The position numbers were made by a program, and so were the translations under genes. Shown here one piece after another: positions 16,566-24,123 of a stretch of 56,826 nucleotides of DNA (within the stretch, counting starts at the first letter, position 1; each line of letters opens with the position of its first letter). The stretch spans positions 1 through 56,826 of the forward strand of contig JAEZHF010000026.1 in NCBI GenBank assembly GCA_023416745.1, given 5' to 3'. The notes beneath the pieces were generated by a model that searched no databases, had not been told where the DNA came from, and saw only the letters and a program-made list of their open reading frames with translations. Source of the stretch: Bacillota bacterium. Lineage in GTDB: Bacteria; Bacillota; Clostridia; Christensenellales; SZUA-584.

Positions 16566-17706
16566 ATTGCGTGCGGCAGTGCTGTGCTTTATGATCGTTG
16601 TTTCGGGACTACTGCAGGGGGGGTGCTGGGATGCGCATGAACTCAATACATTGTCGATAGTCGCCGGCGTCGGTATTGATGTTGCACAAGACAATGAGTA
16701 TGACGTTACGGTACAGATCCGCAAAGTGACTAAGCCCTCTGGAGGCGAGCCCGAGGAGCCCTATATTCTGCTGGACGGAACGGGCAAAACCATTCTTGAA
16801 GGCTTGGAACAAATCCGGCTCGAAAACAACCGCGACCTTTTTTTGCACCAGAATCAGATTATCGTAATCAGTCAGGAGCAGGCTGAGCTGGGTATTCGTC
16901 CGCTGCTCGATATGTTCCTGCGTTATCACGAGACGCGGCTGGAGGTTTGGGTGGTCATTTCCAAGTGCCGGGCCAGCGACCTCTTTCAGGTCAAACTGAT
17001 ACAGGAGCCCGTTACAGCTTCGGCTCTCGCGCTGATGATGCAGGATCGCTCCGAAGAATCACCGCGCCTGGCTGCCAATATGCTCAATGTGACTTCATCG
17101 ATGCTCGATGCCTCCTCGGCTCTGGTGGTCCCGCTGTTTGGTTTAGTTGATGAATTCGGAACCAGCAAGGTCAGCATAGACGGCAGCGCCGTGTTTGTTT
17201 CCGACAAAATGGTCGGACAGTTCAACGAGGATGAGACGCTGGGGTTCGCCATCGGGTCAAGCGATATAAAAAGCGGCCTTCTGGAAATAGAAACGGACAA
17301 GGGCTCAGCAGTGCTCTACATGAGCAACTCATCCGCGAAGATGAAAACGAAGTTGGTGGACGGTCATGTGGAAGCGGATATTTCGGTTGACTGCACGTTG
17401 TCAGTCGCAGAAATAAATGGGTTCGACGGACAAAAGTTGCCGGATGTCTTCGGTATACTGGAGGAAGCAGGTGTAAAACACATGGTACAGCTTATCACCG
17501 AAGCGTTTGAAGCATCACGTAAGATGAATGCCGACATATTCGGAATAGGCAGCGAGATGAACCGCAGCCACCCGAAGGAGTGGAGTTCGATAAAAACCGA
17601 CTGGAAGAAACTATACCCTCAAACAACACTTAATTTGACTGTGAAAGGCAATCTGCTGGAGTCCGGAAAGATCTCCGATTCGCTGACAATGCGGGGAGAA
17701 CAGTAA
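16558..17706 (+). CDS. gerC: Spore germination lipoprotein, Ger(x)C family
   Basis: This lipoprotein of about 382 residues has signal peptide and lipobox LLQGGC (Cys23), followed by WDAHELNTLSIVAGVGID, the standard Ger(x)C opening. The later segments fit the family: REGFTEN-like regions are absent, but VDISVDCTLSVAEI-type and NADIFGIGSEMNRSHPKEW near the C-terminus are present. It is the extracytoplasmic C subunit of the receptor encoded here. CGGAGGTG lies 7 bases before the ATG. A GTG at 16549 in the same frame is less likely. The next small ORF begins immediately after its stop. Confidence 0.93.
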   Translation: MYRLRAAVLCFMIVVSGLLQGGCWDAHELNTLSIVAGVGIDVAQDNEYDVTVQIRKVTKPSGGEPEEPYILLDGTGKTILEGLEQIRLENNRDLFLHQNQIIVISQEQAELGIRPLLDMFLRYHETRLEVWVVISKCRASDLFQVKLIQEPVTASALALMMQDRSEESPRLAANMLNVTSSMLDASSALVVPLFGLVDEFGTSKVSIDGSAVFVSDKMVGQFNEDETLGFAIGSSDIKSGLLEIETDKGSAVLYMSNSSAKMKTKLVDGHVEADISVDCTLSVAEINGFDGQKLPDVFGILEEAGVKHMVQLITEAFEASRKMNADIFGIGSEMNRSHPKEWSSIKTDWKKLYPQTTLNLTVKGNLLESGKISDSLTMRGEQ

Positions 17707-17877
17707 ATGATACAGAAAAAGCGACGTATCAGCATGTTTCCGTTCAAGTTCCCGGCTGCTAGCTTTCAGGTAGTTATCCGTGATGCCTGCGCGCTTCAAT
17801 CCGTTTTTCTGGTAACGGGAATGGCTCACGGCCTGCGCATAATAAATCAGACAAAGGAGGCTGCGGAACACGAATGA
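17707..17877 (+). CDS. Small ORF (56 aa) inside the germination operon
   Basis: The ATG follows directly on the gerC TAA, with GGGGAG 7 bases upstream. The frame runs 56 codons (MIQKKRRISMFPFKFPAASF at the start) and its TGA overlaps the ATG of the next gene as ATGA. The peptide starts basic and is not clearly transmembrane. It resembles no family that I know. Tight coupling on both sides argues for translation. It could also be a leftover spacer that only keeps ribosomes moving to the next gene. Confidence 0.4.
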   Translation: MIQKKRRISMFPFKFPAASFQVVIRDACALQSVFLVTGMAHGLRIINQTKEAAEHE

Positions 17878-18098
17878 TCATCGCGACCATTATTGTTATA
17901 GGGCTGATATCATACTTCAACTTAAAATGGATTTATAAAAACTGTTCGAAAGGTCAATCCGTTATTCTGACACTGCTGTTCGCAGGCGTATTGGCGATAT
18001 GCACGATAACCGCCTCGGGTACTCTGCTTCGCAGCCCTATTGTAATGCTGGGGGATTTGATGAAGAATATCGGCTTGACCTATCCGCCATTATCATGA
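17874..18098 (+). CDS. Small two-helix membrane protein in the germination operon
   Basis: This 74-residue protein has one hydrophobic helix at residues 1-15 (IIATIIVIGLISYF) and a second at about 28-50 (VILTLLFAGVLAICTITASG), with a short charged loop between. Small membrane proteins of this kind occur in ger operons and are thought to be minor receptor subunits (D-subunit-like), though I cannot assign it to a named family. AAAGGAGG lies 13 bases before the ATG, and the ATG also overlaps the previous stop (ATGA). gerB follows after about 30 bases. Confidence 0.7.
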   Translation: MIIATIIVIGLISYFNLKWIYKNCSKGQSVILTLLFAGVLAICTITASGTLLRSPIVMLGDLMKNIGLTYPPLS

Positions 18099-18129
18099 CG
18101 GAGAGTCAGTTTTTTTGAGGGAGAGGGCA

Positions 18130-19245
18130 ATGAATCTGGAGAAGGGCCGAATCACACCATTTCAATACATGCTCTCGGTGACGTGCTTCATACAATCGTC
18201 AGCTCTGCTTTCAGCTTTCTTTGCCCCCATCACCCGGCAAGACTCTTGGCTGGTGGTTATTTTCGGCATGGTCGCCGCAATACCCGTGCTGATTGTCTTC
18301 TCCGCGATCATGCGCAGCTTCCCGGGTAAAAATTTGATAGAGATCACCCAAGCAGCCTTAGGACGCATTGCAGGAACTATCGTTTCTCTGATATTCATCT
18401 GGTTTTTCCTGACACTGACCGCTCTGAACCTGCGGGACTTCGGTCAGTTTGTCCGCCAGATTATACTCGTGGAGACACCCACTGTGGTTGTCATTTCGGT
18501 TTGTATGGCGCTCAGCGTTTATGCCGTCATAAAAGGCCTGAAAATCGTGACGCGGTATTCGCCTGTCTTTGTTCTGATGTCCGTGCTGCTGGTTATATTC
18601 GCTGTCCTGCTGACGCTCAATTTAATGGATATGCGGAACTTTCTGCCCATGCTGACGTTGGAGCCGATCAAATACGTTCAGGGAACCAATATTGTGCTGA
18701 CCATCCCTTTTGGTGAGCTCGTCATCTTTTTGATGGTTTCGCCCTATGTGGCAAAAGGCAAAAAGACCAAAGGCATCTATCTCTTCGCGGGATTCATAAT
18801 TGGCAGCGCTTCCATGCTGGCCGTGGTGGCGCGAGACACCGCTGTGCTGGGAAGCACCGGTTCCCTCTTTTCGCTGCCCTCGTTTGAGACACTGCGCCTG
18901 ATACGGATCACAGATTCGTTGAACCGTATGGAAATACTGTTTGCCATTGTACTGGTGGTGCTGTTGTTCTTCAAAGTGATGATACTCTTCTACTCGTCGG
19001 TGATGGCGATGGCGCAGCTGTTTAATTTGAAGACCTACAATCCCCTTGTGTTGATATTGGCCGTTTTTATTGTCGCATACGCTTATTTCGTATTCCCCAC
19101 CGCCGAGATTCATTCCATGTACTCACGGCAGACAGCCCCAATCGCCTGGGTGCTGTTCGAATTCTTGCTGCCCCTGCTGGTACTGATCGTGGGGCGCGCC
19201 AGAGGGCTTCACAAACAACCGCAGCTCAATACGGGAAACGCTTAA
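18130..19245 (+). CDS. gerB: GerB-type germination permease, copy 1
   Basis: This 371-residue protein of the GerAB/APC transporter family has about ten membrane helices. The opening LEKGRITPFQYMLSVTCFIQ and the segments RQDSWLVVIFGM and NLIEITQAALGR are typical of the endospore germination B subunit. It is the likely germinant-binding subunit. The ATG at 18130 has GGGAGAGG 4 bases upstream; a TTG 15 bases earlier is in frame but weaker. It is the first of three adjacent paralogues with the same opening. Confidence 0.92.
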   Translation: MNLEKGRITPFQYMLSVTCFIQSSALLSAFFAPITRQDSWLVVIFGMVAAIPVLIVFSAIMRSFPGKNLIEITQAALGRIAGTIVSLIFIWFFLTLTALNLRDFGQFVRQIILVETPTVVVISVCMALSVYAVIKGLKIVTRYSPVFVLMSVLLVIFAVLLTLNLMDMRNFLPMLTLEPIKYVQGTNIVLTIPFGELVIFLMVSPYVAKGKKTKGIYLFAGFIIGSASMLAVVARDTAVLGSTGSLFSLPSFETLRLIRITDSLNRMEILFAIVLVVLLFFKVMILFYSSVMAMAQLFNLKTYNPLVLILAVFIVAYAYFVFPTAEIHSMYSRQTAPIAWVLFEFLLPLLVLIVGRARGLHKQPQLNTGNA

Positions 19246-19293
19246 AGCCAACCGGTTTGATTTCCGGGGAACCATGATAAGGAAGGTGACTGC

Positions 19294-20427
19294 ATGAAAC
19301 TTGAAAAGGGCCGCATAACTGCATTTCAGTATATGATCTCAATCGCCAGCTATATTCAGGCCTCATCGCTGCTGACATCATTCTTCACGCCGCTCGCCAA
19401 GCAGGACTCCTGGATAGTTGTGCTGATGGGTATCGTGGCCGCACTGCCGCTGCTGCTGGTGTATTTGGCTCTGATGCATACGTTTCCCGGAAGGAATCTG
19501 ATTGAGATGTGTCAGACCGCACTTGGAAACGCAGCCGGAAATATAACCGCTTTGCTTTTCATATGGTTCTTCATCACACTTGCCTCCGTGAGTTTAAGCT
19601 CGTTTGGCGTATTTATTCGTCAAACGATACTGGTGGAAACGCCTACCATTGTCACGGTCATCTTTTGCATGCTTTTTTGCGCATATGCCGTATCAAAGGG
19701 TCTCAAGGTCGTCACGCGCTATGTGCCTGTCTTTACACTCATGGGATATATACTGACAGCCTTAGGTATTGCTTTTACGCTGAAACTCATGAATTTCAAT
19801 AATTTCTTGCCCATTCTGACTATGCCGGCCGGCAAATACCTGCAAAGCATGAACATTTTGACCACCATACCTTTTGGCGAGCTGGTGGTTTTTCTGATGA
19901 TCGCTCCTTACGTCTCGCCCGGGAAGAAAAGCCGGGGTGCTTACCTGTTTGGAGGTTTTTTGCTGGGCTGTATCACAATACTGGCCGTAACGCTCCGTGA
20001 CACGGCTGTGCTGGGCAACGTGGGGCTGCTGTCTGCCCAGACGTCATTTGAAACACTGCGCATGGTCAACATAGGCTCCGCGCTCAACCGGATGGAAATT
20101 GTATTTGCAATCGTACTGATCATGCAAATGATCTTCAAGGTTATGTTTCTTTACTACGTGACTGTGCTGGCAACGGCACAGCTGTTCAAGCTGAAATCCT
20201 ATCATCCGCTCGTGCTGATAATGGGCGCATTGATCACAGTCTACTCCGCATTCGCCTTCCCATCTACTGTCGAGCGTACTATGCTGGGCCGGGAAGTGCT
20301 CCCCATATTCTGGCTGCTGTTTGAGTTGTTGCTGCCGCTGGTGCTCCTTGTCGCAGGGCGCGTACGCGGGCTGCACAAAAGCTCCAAGCCCAGATCAATG
20401 AAAGTTGAGGGGTTATATGAAACTTGA
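19294..20427 (+). CDS. gerB: GerB-type germination permease, copy 2
   Basis: This is a 377-residue paralogue of the preceding gene, recognised by LEKGRITAFQYMISIASYIQ, AKQDSWIVVLMGI and NLIEMCQTALG. About ten membrane helices are expected. AAGGAAGGTG lies 5 bases before the ATG. The 48-base gap after copy 1 holds no separate promoter that I can see. Its final codons overlap the start of copy 3. Differences among the three copies lie mostly in loops and in helices that could line the ligand pocket, which would give different germinant ranges. Confidence 0.92.
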   Translation: MKLEKGRITAFQYMISIASYIQASSLLTSFFTPLAKQDSWIVVLMGIVAALPLLLVYLALMHTFPGRNLIEMCQTALGNAAGNITALLFIWFFITLASVSLSSFGVFIRQTILVETPTIVTVIFCMLFCAYAVSKGLKVVTRYVPVFTLMGYILTALGIAFTLKLMNFNNFLPILTMPAGKYLQSMNILTTIPFGELVVFLMIAPYVSPGKKSRGAYLFGGFLLGCITILAVTLRDTAVLGNVGLLSAQTSFETLRMVNIGSALNRMEIVFAIVLIMQMIFKVMFLYYVTVLATAQLFKLKSYHPLVLIMGALITVYSAFAFPSTVERTMLGREVLPIFWLLFELLLPLVLLVAGRVRGLHKSSKPRSMKVEGLYET

Positions 20428-21547
20428 AGCCGGACGCATCACAACATTTCAATATCTGCTGTCAGTGACGTGTTTCATACAATCCTCGACCCTGTTGACC
20501 GCATTTTTCACACCTTTCGCCAAACAGGATTCATGGTTTGTCGTACTGTTGGGAATCGTCGCGGCTTTGCCTGTATTGTTCGTATATAAAGCCATCATGC
20601 ACAGCTTTCGCGATATGAATCTCATTGAAATCTGTCAGGCCTCGCTAGGCAGATTCGCCGGCACTGCTGCCTCATTAATTTTTATCTGGTTTTTCCTGAC
20701 GCTTACATCCCTCAACCTGAGCAATTTCAGTTCTTTTATGCATCAAACGTTGCTTATTGAAACCCCTGTCTTTGTCATAGCCACGATTTTTATTTTACTG
20801 TGTGCTTACACAGTTCATAAAGGGCTTAAAGTTGTCACCAGATATGCGGCTTTATTTGTTATAATGGCTTTTACCCTGATTGCATTGGTCATTGTCTTTA
20901 CATATAATATCGCGGATTATAATAACTTCCTTCCGATGTTAATGCAGCCTGTAAAACAATACGTACAAAGCGTCAACATCCTTGTGGCGGTGCCGTTTGG
21001 TGAACTGCTCGCGTTCCTGATGATCACACCGTACATTTCCCGTGGAAAGAACCATAAAGGAGCCTATTTGCTGGGCGGTTTTCTGCTTGGCAGTACATCG
21101 CTGCTTTATGTCGTTCTGCAGAACAATGCGGTACTGGGCAGTGTCGGGCATATGTTCCCCCAGCCACCTTTTGAAATGCTGCGGATGGTCAATATTGGCG
21201 GATCAATTAACCGCCTGGAGGTTCTGTTTGCGATCATCCTCATCATACTGTTGTTTTTCAAAATCGCGTTTCTTTACTATATCTCCGTGCTGGCTATCGC
21301 ACAGCTTTTCCGGCTGAAATCATATCATCCGCTGGTGCTGATAACAGGAGCCATGATAATCGTTCATTCCACACTCTATTCGTACCACTCTTCCGTCGCC
21401 CGGGTTTCCCTTGTCCGTGAGCAACTGGTTCTCGTTTGGCTTGTTTTTGAGTTTCTGCTGCCTCTGGTGGTGTTAGTCGCCGGGCGCGCCCGCGGGCTGC
21501 ACAAGGCGGCCCCCAGCAAGCAATACCCGAACCACGCCCCGAACTAA
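20417..21547 (+). CDS. gerB: GerB-type germination permease, copy 3
   Basis: This 376-residue third paralogue (LEAGRITTFQYLLSVTCFIQ, AKQDSWFVVLLGI, NLIEICQASLGR) has about ten membrane helices. The ATG at 20417 has GAGGGG 4 bases upstream and overlaps copy 2 by 11 bases; an in-frame TTG at 20405 is the alternative. Its TAA overlaps the stop of the converging PstS-like gene by three bases, so there is no room for a separate terminator between them. Confidence 0.92.
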   Translation: MKLEAGRITTFQYLLSVTCFIQSSTLLTAFFTPFAKQDSWFVVLLGIVAALPVLFVYKAIMHSFRDMNLIEICQASLGRFAGTAASLIFIWFFLTLTSLNLSNFSSFMHQTLLIETPVFVIATIFILLCAYTVHKGLKVVTRYAALFVIMAFTLIALVIVFTYNIADYNNFLPMLMQPVKQYVQSVNILVAVPFGELLAFLMITPYISRGKNHKGAYLLGGFLLGSTSLLYVVLQNNAVLGSVGHMFPQPPFEMLRMVNIGGSINRLEVLFAIILIILLFFKIAFLYYISVLAIAQLFRLKSYHPLVLITGAMIIVHSTLYSYHSSVARVSLVREQLVLVWLVFEFLLPLVVLVAGRARGLHKAAPSKQYPNHAPN

Positions 21548-22725
21548 AGAGGGCAATAGCCTGCCTGTTGCACACAGCGCTGTCCCTCATCCGACAGCAA
21601 CCACGCGAGAAAAAGCCCGCCCCGCCCCTTCTCCTCTCCGGCGCGGATTACGCCGAAGTAGCAGGTTGCAAACGGATAGGCTCCGCTTTTGATGCCCGCA
21701 TCGTCCGGTGCAATGCCGTCAACCCGCAGCATCTTGATATCATCATTCTTATATAGTGTCTCAAGATAGAACCTGAACGTATATCCGATGCTTCCCGTAC
21801 CGTTGCGGTATTCGGCCACTGAGTCGATGAGCTCGCCCATGTCGCCCGCCACCTGCGCCGCTTCAGGCTTGATCATCACCCGGCCTTTCATCACCTGCTT
21901 ATCCATCGCCGTCTGGCTGCCGGAGTTTTCATCGCGCTGATATGCGACGATTGGCATTTCCTCACCGCCCACCTGAGACCAGTTTTTGATCTCACCTGTG
22001 TAAATACCGCGGATCTGATCTGCCGTCAGGCTGTCGACCGGGTTGTCCTTATGAGTGATAAACACAAACGCGTCGCGGCAGACCGGTTCTGTAACCAGCC
22101 CGACACCCTGTTCGTTAGCCAACGCAATTTCATCTTCCGACGGCTGTGTGGCGAGCAGCAGGTCAACAGGCCGTTCAGCCATCGCCGTATCCTGTGACGT
22201 TATCCACGGATAGACGCACATCCGGCCAATTAGATTCTCGTAAGCGTAGTGTGTGGTGGAAAAGCAGACGAATCCCGGAATGTCGTCATCCGCCATGCCC
22301 AGATGCTGCCGTGCACACTCAGCAGCCAGCGGCACGCAGACCGTGGAACCGTCTATCGATGGGTATGAGCCCCAATCCATCGCATAATACTCCACCGGTC
22401 CTCCCACGTCCTCCCAGCTGCCCGCCAGTTGCTTTTCGCCCAGCGCAAATACGCTGTTCTGCACGATCTGTTGCCAGTTATCCGGCCGCACCACCATCTC
22501 GGAGATGCTTGCCCATGATGTCCTGTCAGGCTGAGCCGGGTGAGACGGGGATGCAGGCGCCGAGATTGCGTCCGTGGGCGCTGCCGGCTCCTCCCACACG
22601 GCTGCCGCTTCGGGAATTGCCGTTTCCGGAATTGCCGCTGCCGGAGTTGCCGCAGGTTCGCTTTTGTCCTGCTGGCAGGCTGCCAGCATCATCACACAAA
22701 TAACAATGATCATCAACTTTCGCAT
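21544..22725 (-). CDS. PstS-like phosphate-type substrate-binding lipoprotein
   Basis: This 393-residue protein has a lipoprotein signal (MLAACQQ, Cys17), a long Ala/Pro/Glu-rich linker to about residue 70, then a PstS-like binding domain. Signature parts are ERPVDLLLATQPSEDE, TADQIRGIYTGEIKNWSQVGG (the ligand-site turn of phosphate-binding proteins), YQRDENSGSQT and TGSIGYTFRFY. The nearby genes include no permease or ATPase, so it is an orphan binding protein, perhaps for phosphate scavenging or sensing. GGAGGTG is 7 bases upstream of the ATG. Confidence 0.85.
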   Translation of the reverse strand: MRKLMIIVICVMMLAACQQDKSEPAATPAAAIPETAIPEAAAVWEEPAAPTDAISAPASPSHPAQPDRTSWASISEMVVRPDNWQQIVQNSVFALGEKQLAGSWEDVGGPVEYYAMDWGSYPSIDGSTVCVPLAAECARQHLGMADDDIPGFVCFSTTHYAYENLIGRMCVYPWITSQDTAMAERPVDLLLATQPSEDEIALANEQGVGLVTEPVCRDAFVFITHKDNPVDSLTADQIRGIYTGEIKNWSQVGGEEMPIVAYQRDENSGSQTAMDKQVMKGRVMIKPEAAQVAGDMGELIDSVAEYRNGTGSIGYTFRFYLETLYKNDDIKMLRVDGIAPDDAGIKSGAYPFATCYFGVIRAGEEKGRGGLFLAWLLSDEGQRCVQQAGYCPL

Positions 22726-22788
22726 TCAGTTCACCTCCATATCTTTTATTGTGCACTGTTTTTCAACTGATACAAATTCCCTTCATTA

Positions 22789-22817
22789 TTGTTTTAGATA
22801 CCGAAAGGCTGTATAAT
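22789..22817 (+). promoter_or_regulatory. Promoter of the tautomerase gene
   Basis: TTGTTT (22789-22794), a 17-base spacer and TATAAT (22812-22817), 29 bases before the ATG. Confidence 0.75.
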
Positions 22818-22845
22818 CCATATATTAAGCCAACAGGAGAGAGCT

Positions 22846-23187
22846 ATGCCATTCATTCAGGTAAACGTATCCCAAGCACTCAAAGACCCGCAAAAGGAGC
22901 AGCTCAAAGCTAAACTCGGTGAACTGATCACGCTGATCCCCGGCAAGACCGAAGCGGTGACGATGGTTGACATCGCGGACAAACGCACCATATACAAGGA
23001 CGGAAAACCCATCGACGGCGGCTTCATTGAGGTGCGGCTGTTCGGCCCTGCCGAGCAGGCCAGCAAAGAAGCCATGACCGAGGCGGTATTTGCGGCGATG
23101 GAACAGCTGCTGGGCATTAAGCCGCAGGACTTGTATTTGAATATATTTGAGATGAACAGCTGGGGCACGGGCGGAAAGCTGAAGTAA
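22846..23187 (+). CDS. Tautomerase-superfamily protein (MIF/phenylpyruvate tautomerase type)
   Basis: This 113-residue single-domain protein would expose Pro1, the catalytic base of the superfamily, once the initiator Met is removed (MPFIQVNVSQAL). Two beta-alpha-beta units are apparent: KEQLKAKLGELITLIPGK then FIEVRLFGPAEQASKEAMTEAVFAAMEQLLGI. The C-terminal YLNIFEMNSWG resembles the trimer-forming strand of MIF-like proteins. AGGAGAG lies 5 bases upstream. The substrate is not predictable. It is a single-gene unit with its own promoter. Confidence 0.85.
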   Translation: MPFIQVNVSQALKDPQKEQLKAKLGELITLIPGKTEAVTMVDIADKRTIYKDGKPIDGGFIEVRLFGPAEQASKEAMTEAVFAAMEQLLGIKPQDLYLNIFEMNSWGTGGKLK

Positions 23188-23228
23188 TGCCCGAGCCTGC
23201 AAGTCAAAGCTTAAAGGTTTTGTTTTGA

Positions 23229-23257
23229 TTGACAACCGGTTATAGCCATGTTAGTAT
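23229..23257 (+). promoter_or_regulatory. Strong promoter of the T-box transcript
   Basis: TTGACA (23229-23234) and TAGTAT (23252-23257) with a 17-base spacer. Transcription would start near 23264, just before stem I of the leader. Confidence 0.8.
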
Positions 23258-23263
23258 TTCAAT

Positions 23264-23523
23264 AATTATTCACAAACGCGACGACGAAGACGTGGCGCGC
23301 ATGAGCCATCCAAAGAGAGCTCCGGAGGGTGGAAACGGAGCGGCGGCAGCGCGTTTTGCATCACTTCCGAGTGGCGGCTCCGACAGGTAGGAGCCGGACG
23401 GCGACTGCACCGTTATACGCAGCGGGCTTACAGGAGCCTTGGTTGAGGAGGGCCGGATTGACGGCCAAATTGGGTGGTGCCGCGAAGTATGCTTCGTCCC
23501 ATAGGAGGGCGGAGTTTTTTTAT
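23264..23523 (+). promoter_or_regulatory. T-box leader, probable isoleucine specifier
   Basis: The leader has the T-box parts in order. Stem I base is GAAG/CTTC with CGCGC/GCGCG. The apical part carries AGAGAG and GGTGGAAA. The specifier side reads ATC followed by A directly before the closing CTTC (ATC at 23360-23362), which points to tRNA-Ile(GAU). Further on is the antiterminator T-box GGTGGTGCCGCG, a small deviation from GGTGGTACCGCG. Its variable base is T, matching discriminator A of tRNA-Ile. Last is an intrinsic terminator, CTTCGTCC paired with GGGCGGAG and followed by seven T's (about 23493-23522). Uncharged tRNA would let transcription pass into the XRE-cupin and acyl-CoA synthetase genes. 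The specifier was placed by hand alignment with a known glycyl T-box, so the amino acid is less certain than the class. Confidence 0.88.
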
Positions 23524-23555
23524 TTGGGAAAATACGAACACAAAGGAGTGGAAAT

Positions 23556-24113
23556 GTGATGGATGAAAGGCTGATGCTTATCGCCGAGCGTTTAAAGGCG
23601 CTGCGGGAGATCATGGACGTACCGGCAGCCGAAATGGCAGCGGCGGTCGGAATGGACGAGGCGGCATACCTCGAATACGAAACGGGCAAGAACGATTTTT
23701 CTTTCTCGTTCCTCTATTCAGCGGCGGGCCGACTGGGCGTGGACATCGTGGATCTGATGACAGGTGTATCGCCGCGGCTTTCCGTGTGCTCGTTCGTTAA
23801 AAGCGGCTCGGGACTCAAGCTGGAGCGCCGCAAGGAATACAAGTATGAACACCTCGCCCCCATATTCAAAAACAAGAAGATGGAGCCGTTCGTGGTGACA
23901 GTAGAACCCAGCACTGTGGATGCGCGCACACATATGAACACGCACGAAGGCCATGAGTTCAACTATGTGCTGGAGGGCACGTTGACACTGTACATCGATA
24001 ACCAAGCGCTCAAAATGCAGGCGGGCGACGCGGTGTATTACGACGCCAAGCACAAACACTCGATGCAAGCGGAGGGCGGCCCGTGCCGATTCCTCGCCGT
24101 GATCGCAAAATAA
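23556..24113 (+). CDS. XRE-type regulator with C-terminal cupin domain
   Basis: This 185-residue protein has a helix-turn-helix domain at about 5-60 (AERLKALREIMDVPAAEMAAAVGMDEAAYLEYETG) and a cupin barrel at about 105-185 (HTHEGHEFNYVLEGTLTLYIDN, then GDAVYYDAKHKHSM), whose His and Glu residues could bind a metal or a small effector. It probably senses a metabolite and controls the acyl-CoA synthetase gene 10 bases downstream. AAAGGAG is 7 bases before a GTG at 23556 and 10 before the ATG at 23559; either could be used. It lies behind the T-box leader. Confidence 0.88.
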   Translation: MMDERLMLIAERLKALREIMDVPAAEMAAAVGMDEAAYLEYETGKNDFSFSFLYSAAGRLGVDIVDLMTGVSPRLSVCSFVKSGSGLKLERRKEYKYEHLAPIFKNKKMEPFVVTVEPSTVDARTHMNTHEGHEFNYVLEGTLTLYIDNQALKMQAGDAVYYDAKHKHSMQAEGGPCRFLAVIAK

Positions 24114-24123
24114 GGGGGCACAT

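Noticed and set aside
18115..18129. TTG start for gerB copy 1, 15 bases upstream
   Set aside because: The ATG at 18130 has the better ribosome-binding site spacing and matches the other copies' start.
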